From: Anthoceros angustus
Taxonomy: Eukaryota > Streptophyta > Anthocerotopsida > Anthocerotales > Anthocerotaceae
DNA length: 64,000 nt
Assembly: GCA_010909165.1 (NCBI GenBank)
Contig: MU008187.1
Coordinates: 314,247 to 378,246, forward strand
Direction of reading: 5' to 3'
Part shown: piece by piece, positions 35,401 to 45,070 of the stretch
How the letters are laid out: each line of letters begins with the position of its first letter
Numbering within the stretch: position 1 is the stretch's first letter
Program-made: the position numbers and the translations under genes
The notes under the pieces: model-generated
The model's input: only the letters and a program-made list of their open reading frames with translations
The model's database searches: none
What the model was told of the DNA's origin: nothing

Positions 35401-36251
35401 ACTCGTTCCATGACCATGCCGAGGAGATGAGAATGATAGTGATGCATGGTGTTGAAGAGCAGCATGTTGTGAGGGAGGCCATGCGAAAGTGGTGCGAGGG
35501 AGGAGGTTGGTGTCTTTGTATGGGACAAGCGAACATGCACAACGACTTGGGTGGGTATGACACTATGGAGTACATCACGATAGGATGGGGGTTAACATCG
35601 GTCAAAGGTCAAAAATCTGCATGATCCCTACTAACATCCATGGGTCTTTCAATAATGGGCGGGGTCATTGGCCACCCTACGTAGTGAAGAAGTTGTTGTA
35701 CACATCATTGGACAAGCGGTGATGCAGCTTACCAAAGGCCTTTGGCTTTGATGATGAAGCTCATCAAAAGTTTCTCGAAGGAGGGGACTGGATTTTGGAT
35801 GTTTGTCTTTGGTAGCGGTCAACAACATTGGAGCTTTGCTCTGTAGCGCATTGCAATCGAGGTGGACAAGAGGTGCGAGTTCATTCCCGAGAGAATCCAT
35901 GGGTATGAAGTTCTCCCGAGTGAGAGGAGTTGAATCATGAGCCACATCGAGGACCGACCCATTACAGGCAAAAGAGGTTAGTTTACGAGAAGGATGGGTC
36001 ACGATCGCGGGTTGTGCGTTTGGCCAGTGAATGAAGGAGAAGTCCGACTTCCTAGACGATGGGCGGCGGGTATGTAGCTAACACGACTCGGCCTGGCGGA
36101 GATGACCATGCCTCAAGACAATGCCATGGAGGAAATTGACAACTTTGAGGACACGAGACGCTCATTGAAAGGACTTGAAGTAGTCATGGATAGCGTGTCT
36201 GGACAATTTCCTCCGGAAACTCAAACCGGCATGGAAGACCATTGTACTTAG
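32363..36251 (+). pseudogene. ParB-like domain + N6/N4 DNA methyltransferase, copy B
   Basis: It is collinear with copy A but has a single methyltransferase unit. Exon 1 starts MASGRRSKKD at 32363. The ParB-like region at 34070-34395 reads VDEAWANYLARVIAKGGLKK, then FRWIEAHVYCGLLSRDE and DHNRMADKRRR. The VVGGNHT turn is damaged here (gtggggtggaaaccatacc) but clear in copy A. The methyltransferase exons (35094-35950) include GYDTMEYITIGWG, KLIKSFSKEG and the GSG-containing SAM motif near 35800. The acidic tail stops at 36251. Predicted role: SAM-dependent base methylation of DNA, possibly of the element itself. Frames are broken repeatedly, often where copy A keeps a CAG or CTG. Confidence 0.7.
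33410..33790. repeat. GC-rich GGCGCCGGCATGC minisatellite, copy B
   Basis: It corresponds to 18360-18800, with units of gaagaggcgccggcatgcgc in variable form. It is likely intronic in the methyltransferase gene. Confidence 0.82.
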
Positions 36252-36606
36252 GTTCCAGGAATCCAGTTCTCTTATGACATAGACATGTTTGGAACATTAT
36301 AGTATGAGGGTAGTCGCCGGCATGCCGGCGCCCTCCCCTACTTTCCTTCTCGCATAATACATGAAAAAAGCTGTTTTGGGGTTCTCCATATCACGTCATA
36401 GTTAAAGTACCGTTTGTTACAGGTGGGCGCCGCATCGCCCGGACCCATCCACCATTACCCGCTTAAAAACACGTAATCAATCATTCAACCAAGGCTCTCA
36501 CTTACACGCTCGAAACACACGAAACGGCAGCTTTGGTTATCAAGATTTTCCTAAGCGTTTTTTCGGGTGGAAGCGGCTTTGTATATTGAGCCGCTTCAAA
36601 TATTAT
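36252..36606 (+). other. Right end of transposon copy B with terminal inverted repeat
   Basis: The 3' untranslated region has a 16-base palindrome CGCCGGCATGCCGGCG at 36315-36330. A region without coding follows, then a second inverted GCGGC motif pair (gtggaagcggctttg) just inside the terminus. The last 28 bases (36579-36606) are the right TIR. This terminus is absent from copy A. Confidence 0.85.
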
Positions 36607-38511
36607 CCGGTACTGACATCGCAGATCTGATCCCTGCAGATCCCGATCCTCCACCGACCTGCACACCCCTTGTCGATGAGTTAGCCCAGTATCATGCTGC
36701 TCCAGATCATGCTGCCAACATAGATGATGTAGCTTCAGTGGGGGACATGGACCTGGATTTTTCTGACGGCGGTGATGAGGCTACCTTTGAGGATTTTGCA
36801 GCACCTGATGCTCCTGGCCCTCGTCGTTCTACTCGCAACCGGCCTACTCCGGATCAGTGGCTCGAACCCCGGTATCAGTCTGTGGATTTTCGGTCTTCTT
36901 CAACAATTTATGGTGCTACTGTGGACATTCTCCCTGCTGAGGAACCCAGCTCCTATAAGCAGGCTATGGCCGGGCCTGATGCTTCCAAGTGGCAGATCGC
37001 GGTGGAGAACAAATACCAGTCCTTGCTCAAGAACAAGACCTGGAAGCTTGTCGATCTGCCCCCTGGACGCAAACCCATCTCCTGCAAGTGGGTGTTCAAG
37101 TTAAAACTTAATGCCAAAGGGGAAATTGCCATCACGTTACAAAGCAAGGCTTGTAGCTAGGGGGTTTACCTAGGTTGAAGGCTTGGACTACCAGGAGACA
37201 TTCTCCCCAGTAGTTGGCTCGTAGTCCATCCGGATAATCCTTGCCCTGGCAGCCGAGCTGAATTTGGATCTGCAACAAATGGACGTGTGCACTGCATTCC
37301 TTTATGGTGCTCTCGATGAAGACTTGTACATGGCGCAACCAGAGGGATATGAGGATTCTGAAAACCCTACCAAAGTTCTAAAGCTGCTTAAATGCATTTA
37401 TGGATTGAGGCAAAGTCGCAGGGTTTGGTATATAACCATGCACATTTACCTTATTAGTATCTCCTTCGTCCAGAGCATTGCCGACTCGAATGTATACAGG
37501 CTGAGCAGAGGTGATGACTTCATGGTGTTGGCGCTGTATGTAGACGACGTCATCCTTGCCACAAACACTCGACCACTGTTAGCTGAAGTTAAACTCATGC
37601 TGAGCACTAAATTCGAGATGAAAGATATCAGTGAGCTCAAGTACTGCCTTGGGGTACAGATCCTAAGAGTACGAGAGGAAGGACTGATTATAGTGCACCA
37701 ACACAAGTACATCAATGATATTCTGCGAAAATTCAAGCTTGATGAGGCTAGGCCTGCTACTACTCCTTACTCCACAGGGGCTAAGCTTACCAGCTTACAG
37801 TGTCCACAAACTCCAGATGAGGTTCAGGACATGCGTGATGTACCCTACAGGCACGCTGTAGGAAGCCTATTCTTTGTGGCAAACTGGACTAGGCCCGATA
37901 TCCAAGATTCTAATGAGCCTTGTCTCGGTTCTTGGAAAAACACAGCGGGAGGCTGCTTGGAGTAGCGATTAAAAGGATATTTAGGTACTTGAAGGGTACC
38001 CACACATATGGCCTATTCTGAAGGAGGAGGCGGGGAGACTTACGCTGCAGTTTCTGAGGCGGTTGGGCATCGGCGATTCGAAAAAGCCTCTCGGCATCTT
38101 GTTTTCGGCATCCCCAATTGAGCGGTCATCGTATAGCGATCGTCCATTGCCCTGTCATCAACAAAAGCGGAGTATAAGTCTTTGACAGATGCCTCGAAGA
38201 AGGCAGAATGGGAAAGGACTTTCCTACATGACTTAGGGCAAACAGAGCAGGCACCTACCTCAATACTATGTGACAACATGTCTGCACTTGCTCTCGTCGC
38301 AAACCCTAGGTTCCATGCTCGCACTAAGCACATCGAAATACAACATCACTATATCAGAGATGCTGTGGAGCGAGGAGCTGTGAAGGTTGGCTACATAAAC
38401 ACAGAGGACAATGTTGCAGATGTGTTAACTAAGGGCTTGGTGAAGCATAAACATTACAAGCACATGTCAGGCTTAGGCCTGGATGACTACTCAAGATACT
38501 TGGACAGCTAG
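36607..38511 (+). pseudogene. Outer copia element: RT and RNase H
   Basis: After the linker (STRNRPTPDQWLEP) the RT begins with KLVDLPPGRKPISCKWVFK. After a frameshift near 37130 and TAG codons at 37171-37173 and 37222-37224 it continues with LDLQQMDVCTAFLYGALDED, CIYGLRQS and the catalytic LYVDDVILAT (~37535). RNase H has SSTKAEYKSLTDASKKAEW, ILCDNMSALALVANPRFHAR and ADVLTKGLVKHKHY, ending at 38511. Both stops are explained by CAG-to-TAG. Further shifts occur near 37960 and 38120. CAG and CTG are otherwise abundant, so this segment has not suffered the collapse seen in the inner elements. Confidence 0.88.
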
Positions 38512-39343
38512 TGACTTATCTGTGGGAGGTGGGGCGGGAACCCGAAGGTTCCCTAAGTGTTGATGAGTTGTGTCTGCGACTCCTTCGTAGACACAAGATA
38601 ACTGCACAAGCCCCACACACCGTTAGGTCAGCTGCTGTGCATTAGTACTTGGGGAGACAGAGGGAGTAAACACTGCGCTGCAAGAAGGATGAAGCTTACC
38701 TTAGTATCTAATCTCCTTGCAGTACAGTACCCTCTACACAGACGGCTTCACATCCTGCCAATCGTCATCAGGGGATGGCCTCCTTCCAGCTGCAATGATA
38801 TCCTCAAGCTCCTTGATCCACATCTGTTGCCAATCGAGAATTTGGGCAAGTAGAGGCGAGCAAAGCCGATTCAAAGCGGAAGTCGGGTTCTTGAGGTTCG
38901 AGTCTGCATTCTTTGGGACCCGAGCTCTCCCAGGAGAGGCCAGATTTGCCGGGAACTGTTCACAAGTCGTGCCAGTTCCTCCAGTGATCCGCACCTACCC
39001 ATGGTAGTGTACCCCTGACTTCTTCTGTATCTGGTGCAGCTCTGGGTTGCCTTCTGCGCCTCTCAACCTTTGGTGGTTCAGTACAGATCTTCCCGCTACG
39101 CATCTGCATCTCTTCCAAGCGATGGCGGGCATGACAGCTGAGTTTGATGGCGACAAGGAAGTTGAGAGCGATGGTGGCGGCCGCTAAACCCAGCGTAAGA
39201 TAGAAAGCCATTGTTGAGCGCTGAGGTTTAAGCGTAACCGCGACCCCGCTGAAAGCTGAGGGATCCCATTCCGTGACGATGGTGCGCATATCTTATGACC
39301 GTCTGCTATACCCACCTTAGACCTAGTGTTGCTTGAGAGGGAG
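38512..39343. other. Region 3' of outer copia; possible small minus-strand gene
   Basis: A purine tract (gtgggaggtggggcggga, 38521-38540) directly follows the copia stop and could be its polypurine tract. On the minus strand a frame at 39289-38960 has one hydrophobic segment (FYLTLGLAAATIALNFLVAI) and a basic tail. A neighbouring frame (38994-38734) continues with NLKNPTSALNRL and DWQQMWIKELEDIIAAG. Together they look like a short single-pass membrane protein of about 200 residues with one frameshift, of unknown family. The end gcttgagagggag is a polypurine-like run before the next LTR-like start. Confidence 0.35.
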
Positions 39344-40523
39344 TGTTGGAAGTAAAGCCAACATCTAGTCTAAGTAGTATTAGGGTTTGGTTATATGCCC
39401 AAATGAAGCGTCATTAGCGTTTAGTATATAAGTAAGACACATTAACAATTTTGTACACACAAATCATTTTGTTTTTCTCAGACAAAGTTTAGTTGAGCCA
39501 AAATTGCTCTCGCACTTTTCTGACTTGGCCCAAGACAATGGCCACATGAGCTGGTTAGGTTGTGCACGACAAACGTGGTGGTGCAGCAATTGGCCACGTT
39601 CAGTGAGGACATACACCAACTGATTCACCTATAAACATGGTTGGAAAACACATTGAGCGAGATGAACTGGTGAAGACCATGGCTCGCTCGCCCTCCTTCA
39701 CGAGAGGCGCCATCTTTGTCATAGCAAAGTGCTCTCGCTCACCACCTTGATCGTGCTACATCCGTCTTGCGAGGGAGCACGCCTTGACAAAGTGTAGCAC
39801 TTCAAACTCCAAACTACCTACAATTTAGGAAATTCTCTCAAGGTTATTTGAAGAGTATTTTGGAACTCGTTGGCTTCAATATCGACGTTTGTTTTGTTTT
39901 TAGAGAATAATATCGTGACTTGGAAAGAAAGCATGTATGTGCATACCTATCTAGTATATACGTAGATATTTTTATAAATATTTTAAATTAAAAAATATCA
40001 TTGCTACAAAAGATAAACAACTTGGCATCACTTCCCACTTTTGGAAGTGATATTCAAGATAGTCCGACACTACAGCTTACAAATATCATCTTTTTAAGCG
40101 AGAAGGCGAGAACTTTATAGATAAGTAAACACAAATAGAGGCCTCTTATGAGAACGAAAAATAGACTCACACCACGGACCAACCAACAGCCAACCCGTGC
40201 CAAATCTATACCACTGCTAAAGCTACTTGACCAGTCAAAGCGAAAACAAATAATTACACGGGCCTGAGCCAAGCGCAATACAAATATCATCTCACAATAT
40301 CTTTAAATTTTGCTCCACTCCAATGTAACTTAAACATCTCTTCTAGATATTTGATGAGGCCATCTTTGGCTTTGAATATAATATTTCTTCAATCTAGGGT
40401 TTTTTACTATTCCTATCTTTTCTACCATAAAGGGGTTGACAACATCATAACGACCAAAGCGAAGGTCGATGGATGTGTGTCACGAAAACACTCATCTTCG
40501 ATCCAACACAGGTGACACGATTT

Positions 40524-42650
40524 GAAGCTCTCTTGTCTTTCGGCAATACTTCAAATCCACGTTGTTTTCATTATCTGAGCATGATGTCCTCTTTCAAGTC
40601 ATATGGAAGTTGTTCAAACAAAGGAATGGGAGCGAGTTACGTTCTCCATATCTTTTGACACTTGTGCACTAATCGTATTTTTCTCCTTGCGTTTAAGATT
40701 ATTTGGGTATGAATGTAGCTCATGAACCCGACATTTACACATATATAGCCCGATATCTAAATTTTATTAGTAAGAAGTTTGACGTCCAAGGACTATTGAG
40801 TTCATAATTATGAGTTCCTAAATCCAAGGGCTATTAACTAGAGAAACTCCAAAATTCAAGGAGGGTTTACAAAATAATCAATTGTAAATTAAGTTAGTTA
40901 TATAATAACTAAATCCTAAATCTTTAACTCTCCTCTCAACTAAGCTGGAATGCAAATACTCATCTTCTCATTGAAAACTTTGGAAGTGACTAGAACTCTT
41001 TGCGGACAACTTTTAGAAGTGATGTTCGAGGTATTCATGCACAAACACAAACAACCTTTTGGACTAAAACTCATGGTACTTATGTCCTACCTAGTTCTAG
41101 TGCAAAAGCTTATAATCATACGGGTTAATGCAAGTATCATCTCATAATGCCATGACCAAGCTCACAATGTCGATTACATTGAGTTTGTCATTCAATAAGC
41201 ACGCGAGCACCCCAAATGCTCAAAACCATGCATACCTACTAGGGCTTCTAAGGGTGTGATTTTCAAGAGTAACTCGAACCCACAATCTCAATTTGCATTC
41301 ACACTTGACCGCAACACATAAAGGAGCCGGCCCATGAGGAGATTGCAATCCTTGCGGCATGGCATAGGAGAAAGGCCTTGGATGGGACGGTGGAGCTCTG
41401 CCGTTTGATTTGCTAGTGCAAGAGTTGCTTTTGCACACCCCTTCCAAGGGTTCTACATGGGTGATGCCTAGTGCTTGCTTGAGGTAGTTCATCCGGCTTC
41501 TAAGTAGGCAAAGATGAGTGATTATACCGTCGCACCCAATCTATGTCTTTCGGGACGTGACGTGCGGTGAATGTCACGACTGTTGAAGCTCTCTTGTCTT
41601 TCGGCAATACTTCAAATCCACGTTGTTTTCATTATACGAAGCATGATGTCCTCTTTCAAGTCATATGGAAGTTGTTCAAACAAAGGAATGGGGCTTTCGT
41701 TCTCCATATCTTTTGACACTTGTGCACTAATCGTATTTTTCTACCTTGCGTTTAAGATTATTTGGGTATGAATGTAGCTCATGAACCCGACATTTACACA
41801 TATATAGCACGATATCTAAATTTTATTAGTAAGAAGTTTGACGTCCAAGGACTATTGAGTTCATAATTAAGGAGTTCCTAAATCCAAGGGCTATTAACTA
41901 GAGAAACTCCAAAATTCAAGGAGGGTTTACAAAATAATCAATTGTAAATTAAGTTAGTTATATAATAACTAAATCCTAAATCTTTAACTCTCCTCTCAAC
42001 TAACTGGAATGCAAATACTCATCTTCTCATTGAAAACTTTGGAAGTGACTAGAACTCTTTGCGGACAACTTTTAGAAGTGATGTTCGAGGTATTCATGCA
42101 CAAACACAAACAACCTTTTGGACTAAAACTCATGGTACTTATGTCCTACCTAGTTCTAGTGCAAAAGCTTATAATCATACGGGTTAATGCAAGTATCATC
42201 TCATAATGCCATGACCAAGCTCACAATGTCGATTACATTGAGTTTGTCATTCAATAAGCACCGAGCACCCCAAATGCTCAAAACCATGCATACCTACTAG
42301 GGCTTCTAAGGGTGTGATTTTCAAGAGTAACTCGAACCCACAATCTCAATTTGCATTCACACTTGACCGCGCAACACATAAAGGAGCCAGCCCATGAGGA
42401 GATTGCAATCCTTGCAGCATGGCATAGGGAGAAAGGCCTTGGATGGGACAGGGGGTGGAGCTCTGCCGTTTTGATTTGCTAGTGCAAGAGTTGCTTTGCG
42501 CACACCCCTTCCAAGGGGTTCTACATGGGTGATGCCTAGTGCTTGCTTGAGGTAGTTCATCTGGCTTCTAAGTAGGCAAAGATGAGTGATTATACCGTCG
42601 CACCCAATCTATGTCTTTCGGGACGTCGAAACTGTGGCGGAATGTCCGGC
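40524..42650. repeat. ~1.06-kb tandem duplication inside block X
   Basis: The phrase gaagctctcttgtctttcgg occurs at ~40524 and ~41586, and the following kilobase repeats closely. The second large copy (46575-47650) has it once. Confidence 0.88.
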
Positions 42651-43585
42651 TGTTGAGCTCGTACTTGAGGCAAATTTATTCAGTGACTTGTGGATATGGA
42701 TTTGATAGATAGTCCTTGGATGGATGACTTAGAGCTAGATGTAGAAATACGGATCATTAGCCACTTATGTATGCAACATCTTCAAGGGCCCGAGGAGGGA
42801 CTAGGTTGGGGCCTAGTCACCTTTTAGGTCCTTTTTGTTGTATTCTTTATATTATAATTTGAAGTATTTAACGAAAAACTTGACCGCCAAAGTAATAAAG
42901 ACCTACCGTCTTGTTAAGTGACATGGGTCTTACATGACAATCCACGAAGAAGAAGAAAAGGAGAAGAATTTTATTGAAGTCCATTAAGGACGGATATCCG
43001 TCATGGGACTTGGTACTTAACAACTTGTACCATGGTGTGTCTAAGCTATGTACTTGCACCAAGGGCATCCACTCCCTTCATGCACCCAATCTAAGCACCC
43101 AATCTAAGTACCCATCTAAGTGCGGGGACTTGTGCCAACAACTTGTACCATGGTGTGCCTAAGCTACTTGCACCAAGGGCATCCACACCCGATCTAAGTA
43201 CCCATCTAAGCGGCAGGATACTTAATCACAGCGTTCTTATGAATGTGTCCATTTGAAGCCCTGTCCTATCCAAGTGAGGTGGGCTCTCTGCAAGTGATTC
43301 ACCTCGGATTGGACGTGGGTTTCTTGGGTCAATTGTCACGAGGTTCTTCTAAAAGACCAAGTTACGATGTGGTTCGCGAATCACACTTGCATGCCACCAA
43401 ATCCTATACGCAATGGGCAAATGAAAGCCACGAAACAATAGGCGGAGAGGGAATACACCGGAGCACACAAAAGCATGCATGGGCGGTGCCACAAACCTCA
43501 TCTTCTGCGTAGGTGTGTTCCACTTACGCCATATATTAAATCTCCCTATTCATCATGAAATGTATCGCTAATGACGATCCGGGTA

Positions 43586-43709
43586 TTACCTCACTCTTGG
43601 ATGCTTCTCATCCCCAACCAAAAAGCTATGCCTCTCCCTCTATGTGCATCCACCAACTCGACCGGTTGCTTCCATGCCCGAGTCACGTGCTCTTCTAGCC
43701 CGCATCTTG
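43586..43709 (-). pseudogene. Duplicated 3' tail of the PPR gene
   Basis: This matches the last ~43 codons of the gene at 48612-52964 (48612-48745). It joins directly to gagagggagtgttgg at the shared trinucleotide ctt. Here ctctgacccgg of the true gene reads ctcgaccgg, and other CTG/CAG sites are similarly altered. It has no start or repeats, so no function. Confidence 0.88.
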
Positions 43710-43959
43710 AGAGGGAGTGTTGGAAGTAAAGCCAACATCTAGTCTAAGTAGTATTAGGGTTTGGTTATATGCCCAAATGAAGCGTCATTAGCGTTTAGTA
43801 TATAAGTAAGACACATTGTGGAGTGCCAAATCCGATGTCCGTACTCTTGGCGGCTTGTTTTGCTTTTTTTTCGGGTCGTTACTGTTAAGAGGGATAGGGA
43901 GGAGTTAGCCAATAAGGCCATTTTCGGATTGCACTTACAAGCAATCCTAGACCCTCGGT

Positions 43960-44370
43960 CCGTCAGGCGGTCGAGATGGTCCGTCGGGCGGTCAGGCCGG
44001 GTGAATTGGGCGAGGCGGTCAGGCGAGGTCCGTCCGGGCGAGGTCCAGGCCGGAGTGGTCCGTCAGGGGCGGTCAGGCGAGGTGGTGGTCGTCCGGGCGA
44101 GGTCCGGCGGAGTGGTCGTCGGGCGAGGTCCGGCGGGTGGTCCGTCCGAGGCGTCCGGAGTGGTCGTCCGGGCGAGTCCGGCGGGTGGTCCGTCCGGGCG
44201 GTCAGGCGGGTGGTCCGTCGAGGTCAGGCGGTCCGGCGGGTGGTCCGACGGGTGGTCCGTCGGGCGGTCGGCCAGTGGTCCGTCCGGGCGAGGTCCGGCG
44301 GGTGGTCCGTCCTTGAGAGGTCCGTGAGTGGTCCGTCCGAGGCGGTCAGGCGGTGGTGCAGGCGGGTGGT
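43960..44370 (+). repeat. GTCCGTCGGGCGGTCAGGCG minisatellite
   Basis: Units of about 20-25 bases (ggtccgtcgggcgg, gtcaggcg, gtccggcgggtg) repeat with many small length changes inside the solo LTR. In forward frames it reads as Gly/Arg/Ser low-complexity protein. Confidence 0.85.
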
Positions 44371-44789
44371 TTAGTTTGGTGGGCATCGCCTGGCATGGAT
44401 CTACTGTTTGGCGGGGAAGCAGCTGGTGCAAGAAGTCCGGCGCAGTGATGAGCTACGTCCCGGCGGTTACCACGACCCAGGGTTAGGGTACATACATAGC
44501 AGGGTTAGGATACATACATAGGCGGGTTAGGTTAGGGTATGGGGAGTATATAGGAAGGCCTGGCGTCCAAGACGGCAGACTATCCCGGGTACCATCTTCG
44601 CGCTCCGTGTGCTCTTGCCTTCCGTGCTCGAGGAGCGGAGTGAGTTCTGCGTCACCGTGCGGGATTAATTGGTGGTAGAGGATGTGTTTAGAGCTACGGT
44701 GACGAGCTCCGCCAACACGCTTGATGAGTGCGGAGGGGTCGGACTGAGCTCGGGAGGTGCTCGCGGGTGATTTCTCGGGTCGAGACTAA

Positions 44790-45070
44790 CCTTGGAGGCT
44801 GCTGGAGCGGAGGCTGGGGATGCAGTGAAGCCACTTCTCATGAGCGTGAAGCGGTAGGAGGATTAGGAGGCGCTTGGGGTGACCTGGCGGAAGCCATCCT
44901 TGGAGGCTGCTGGAGCATGTGGGGATGCAGTGCGAAGCCACTTCTCATGAGCGTGGGCGGTAGGAGGAGGCGCTTGGGGTGACTGCTGGGCGGAAGCCAT
45001 CCTTGGAGGCTCTTTGGAGCGGAGGCATGGGGTTGCGCAAAGCTACTTCTCCATGAGCAGTGAGCGGTAG
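44790..45070 (+). repeat. Three ~105-bp tandem units in solo LTR
   Basis: Each unit contains ggaggct, gaagc(c/t)act, tctcatgagc and ggaggcgcttggggtgac followed by ggcggaagccatccttggagg. Units differ mainly by small indels. Confidence 0.8.

Larger units (their letters stand above)
26248..36606. mobile_element. TIR DNA transposon, copy B (complete, 10.36 kb)
   Basis: The ends are perfect inverted repeats of 28 bases (26248-26275 and 36579-36606, ATAATATTTGAAGCGGCTCA...). If TA (26249-26250 and 36604-36605) is counted as the duplicated target, removing the element leaves the outer copia frame open across the join. That supports TA as target duplication, and complete ends. TA targets occur in Tc1/mariner-like and a few other superfamilies, but the encoded proteins are unlike Tc1. 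Inside are the divergent DUF7869 and ParB-methyltransferase genes, two GC-rich palindromic minisatellites and a ~0.95-kb internal tandem duplication. Confidence 0.9.
39344..43709. repeat. AT-rich LTR-like block, duplicated copy X
   Basis: It starts TGTTGGAAGTAAAGCC after a purine tract, as a retrotransposon LTR would, with tatataagtaag at ~39424 as a TATA-like element. The rest is non-coding and AT-rich, and ends in the last codons of a PPR gene (43586-43709). It is repeated as 43710-48745. Inside, ~40524-41585 is itself duplicated as 41586-42650. Differences from the second copy are dominated by short indels at CAG/CTG/CCG. No protein-coding frame is supported. Confidence 0.85.

Noticed and set aside
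39344-43580. Short frames in the AT-rich duplicated block
   Set aside because: Frames are short and lack known motifs; recurrence reflects DNA duplication, not selection.
43818-44431. Gly/Arg/Ser-rich frames up to 169 codons
   Set aside because: They are translations of the gtccgtcgggcgg minisatellite in the solo LTR, open in several frames.
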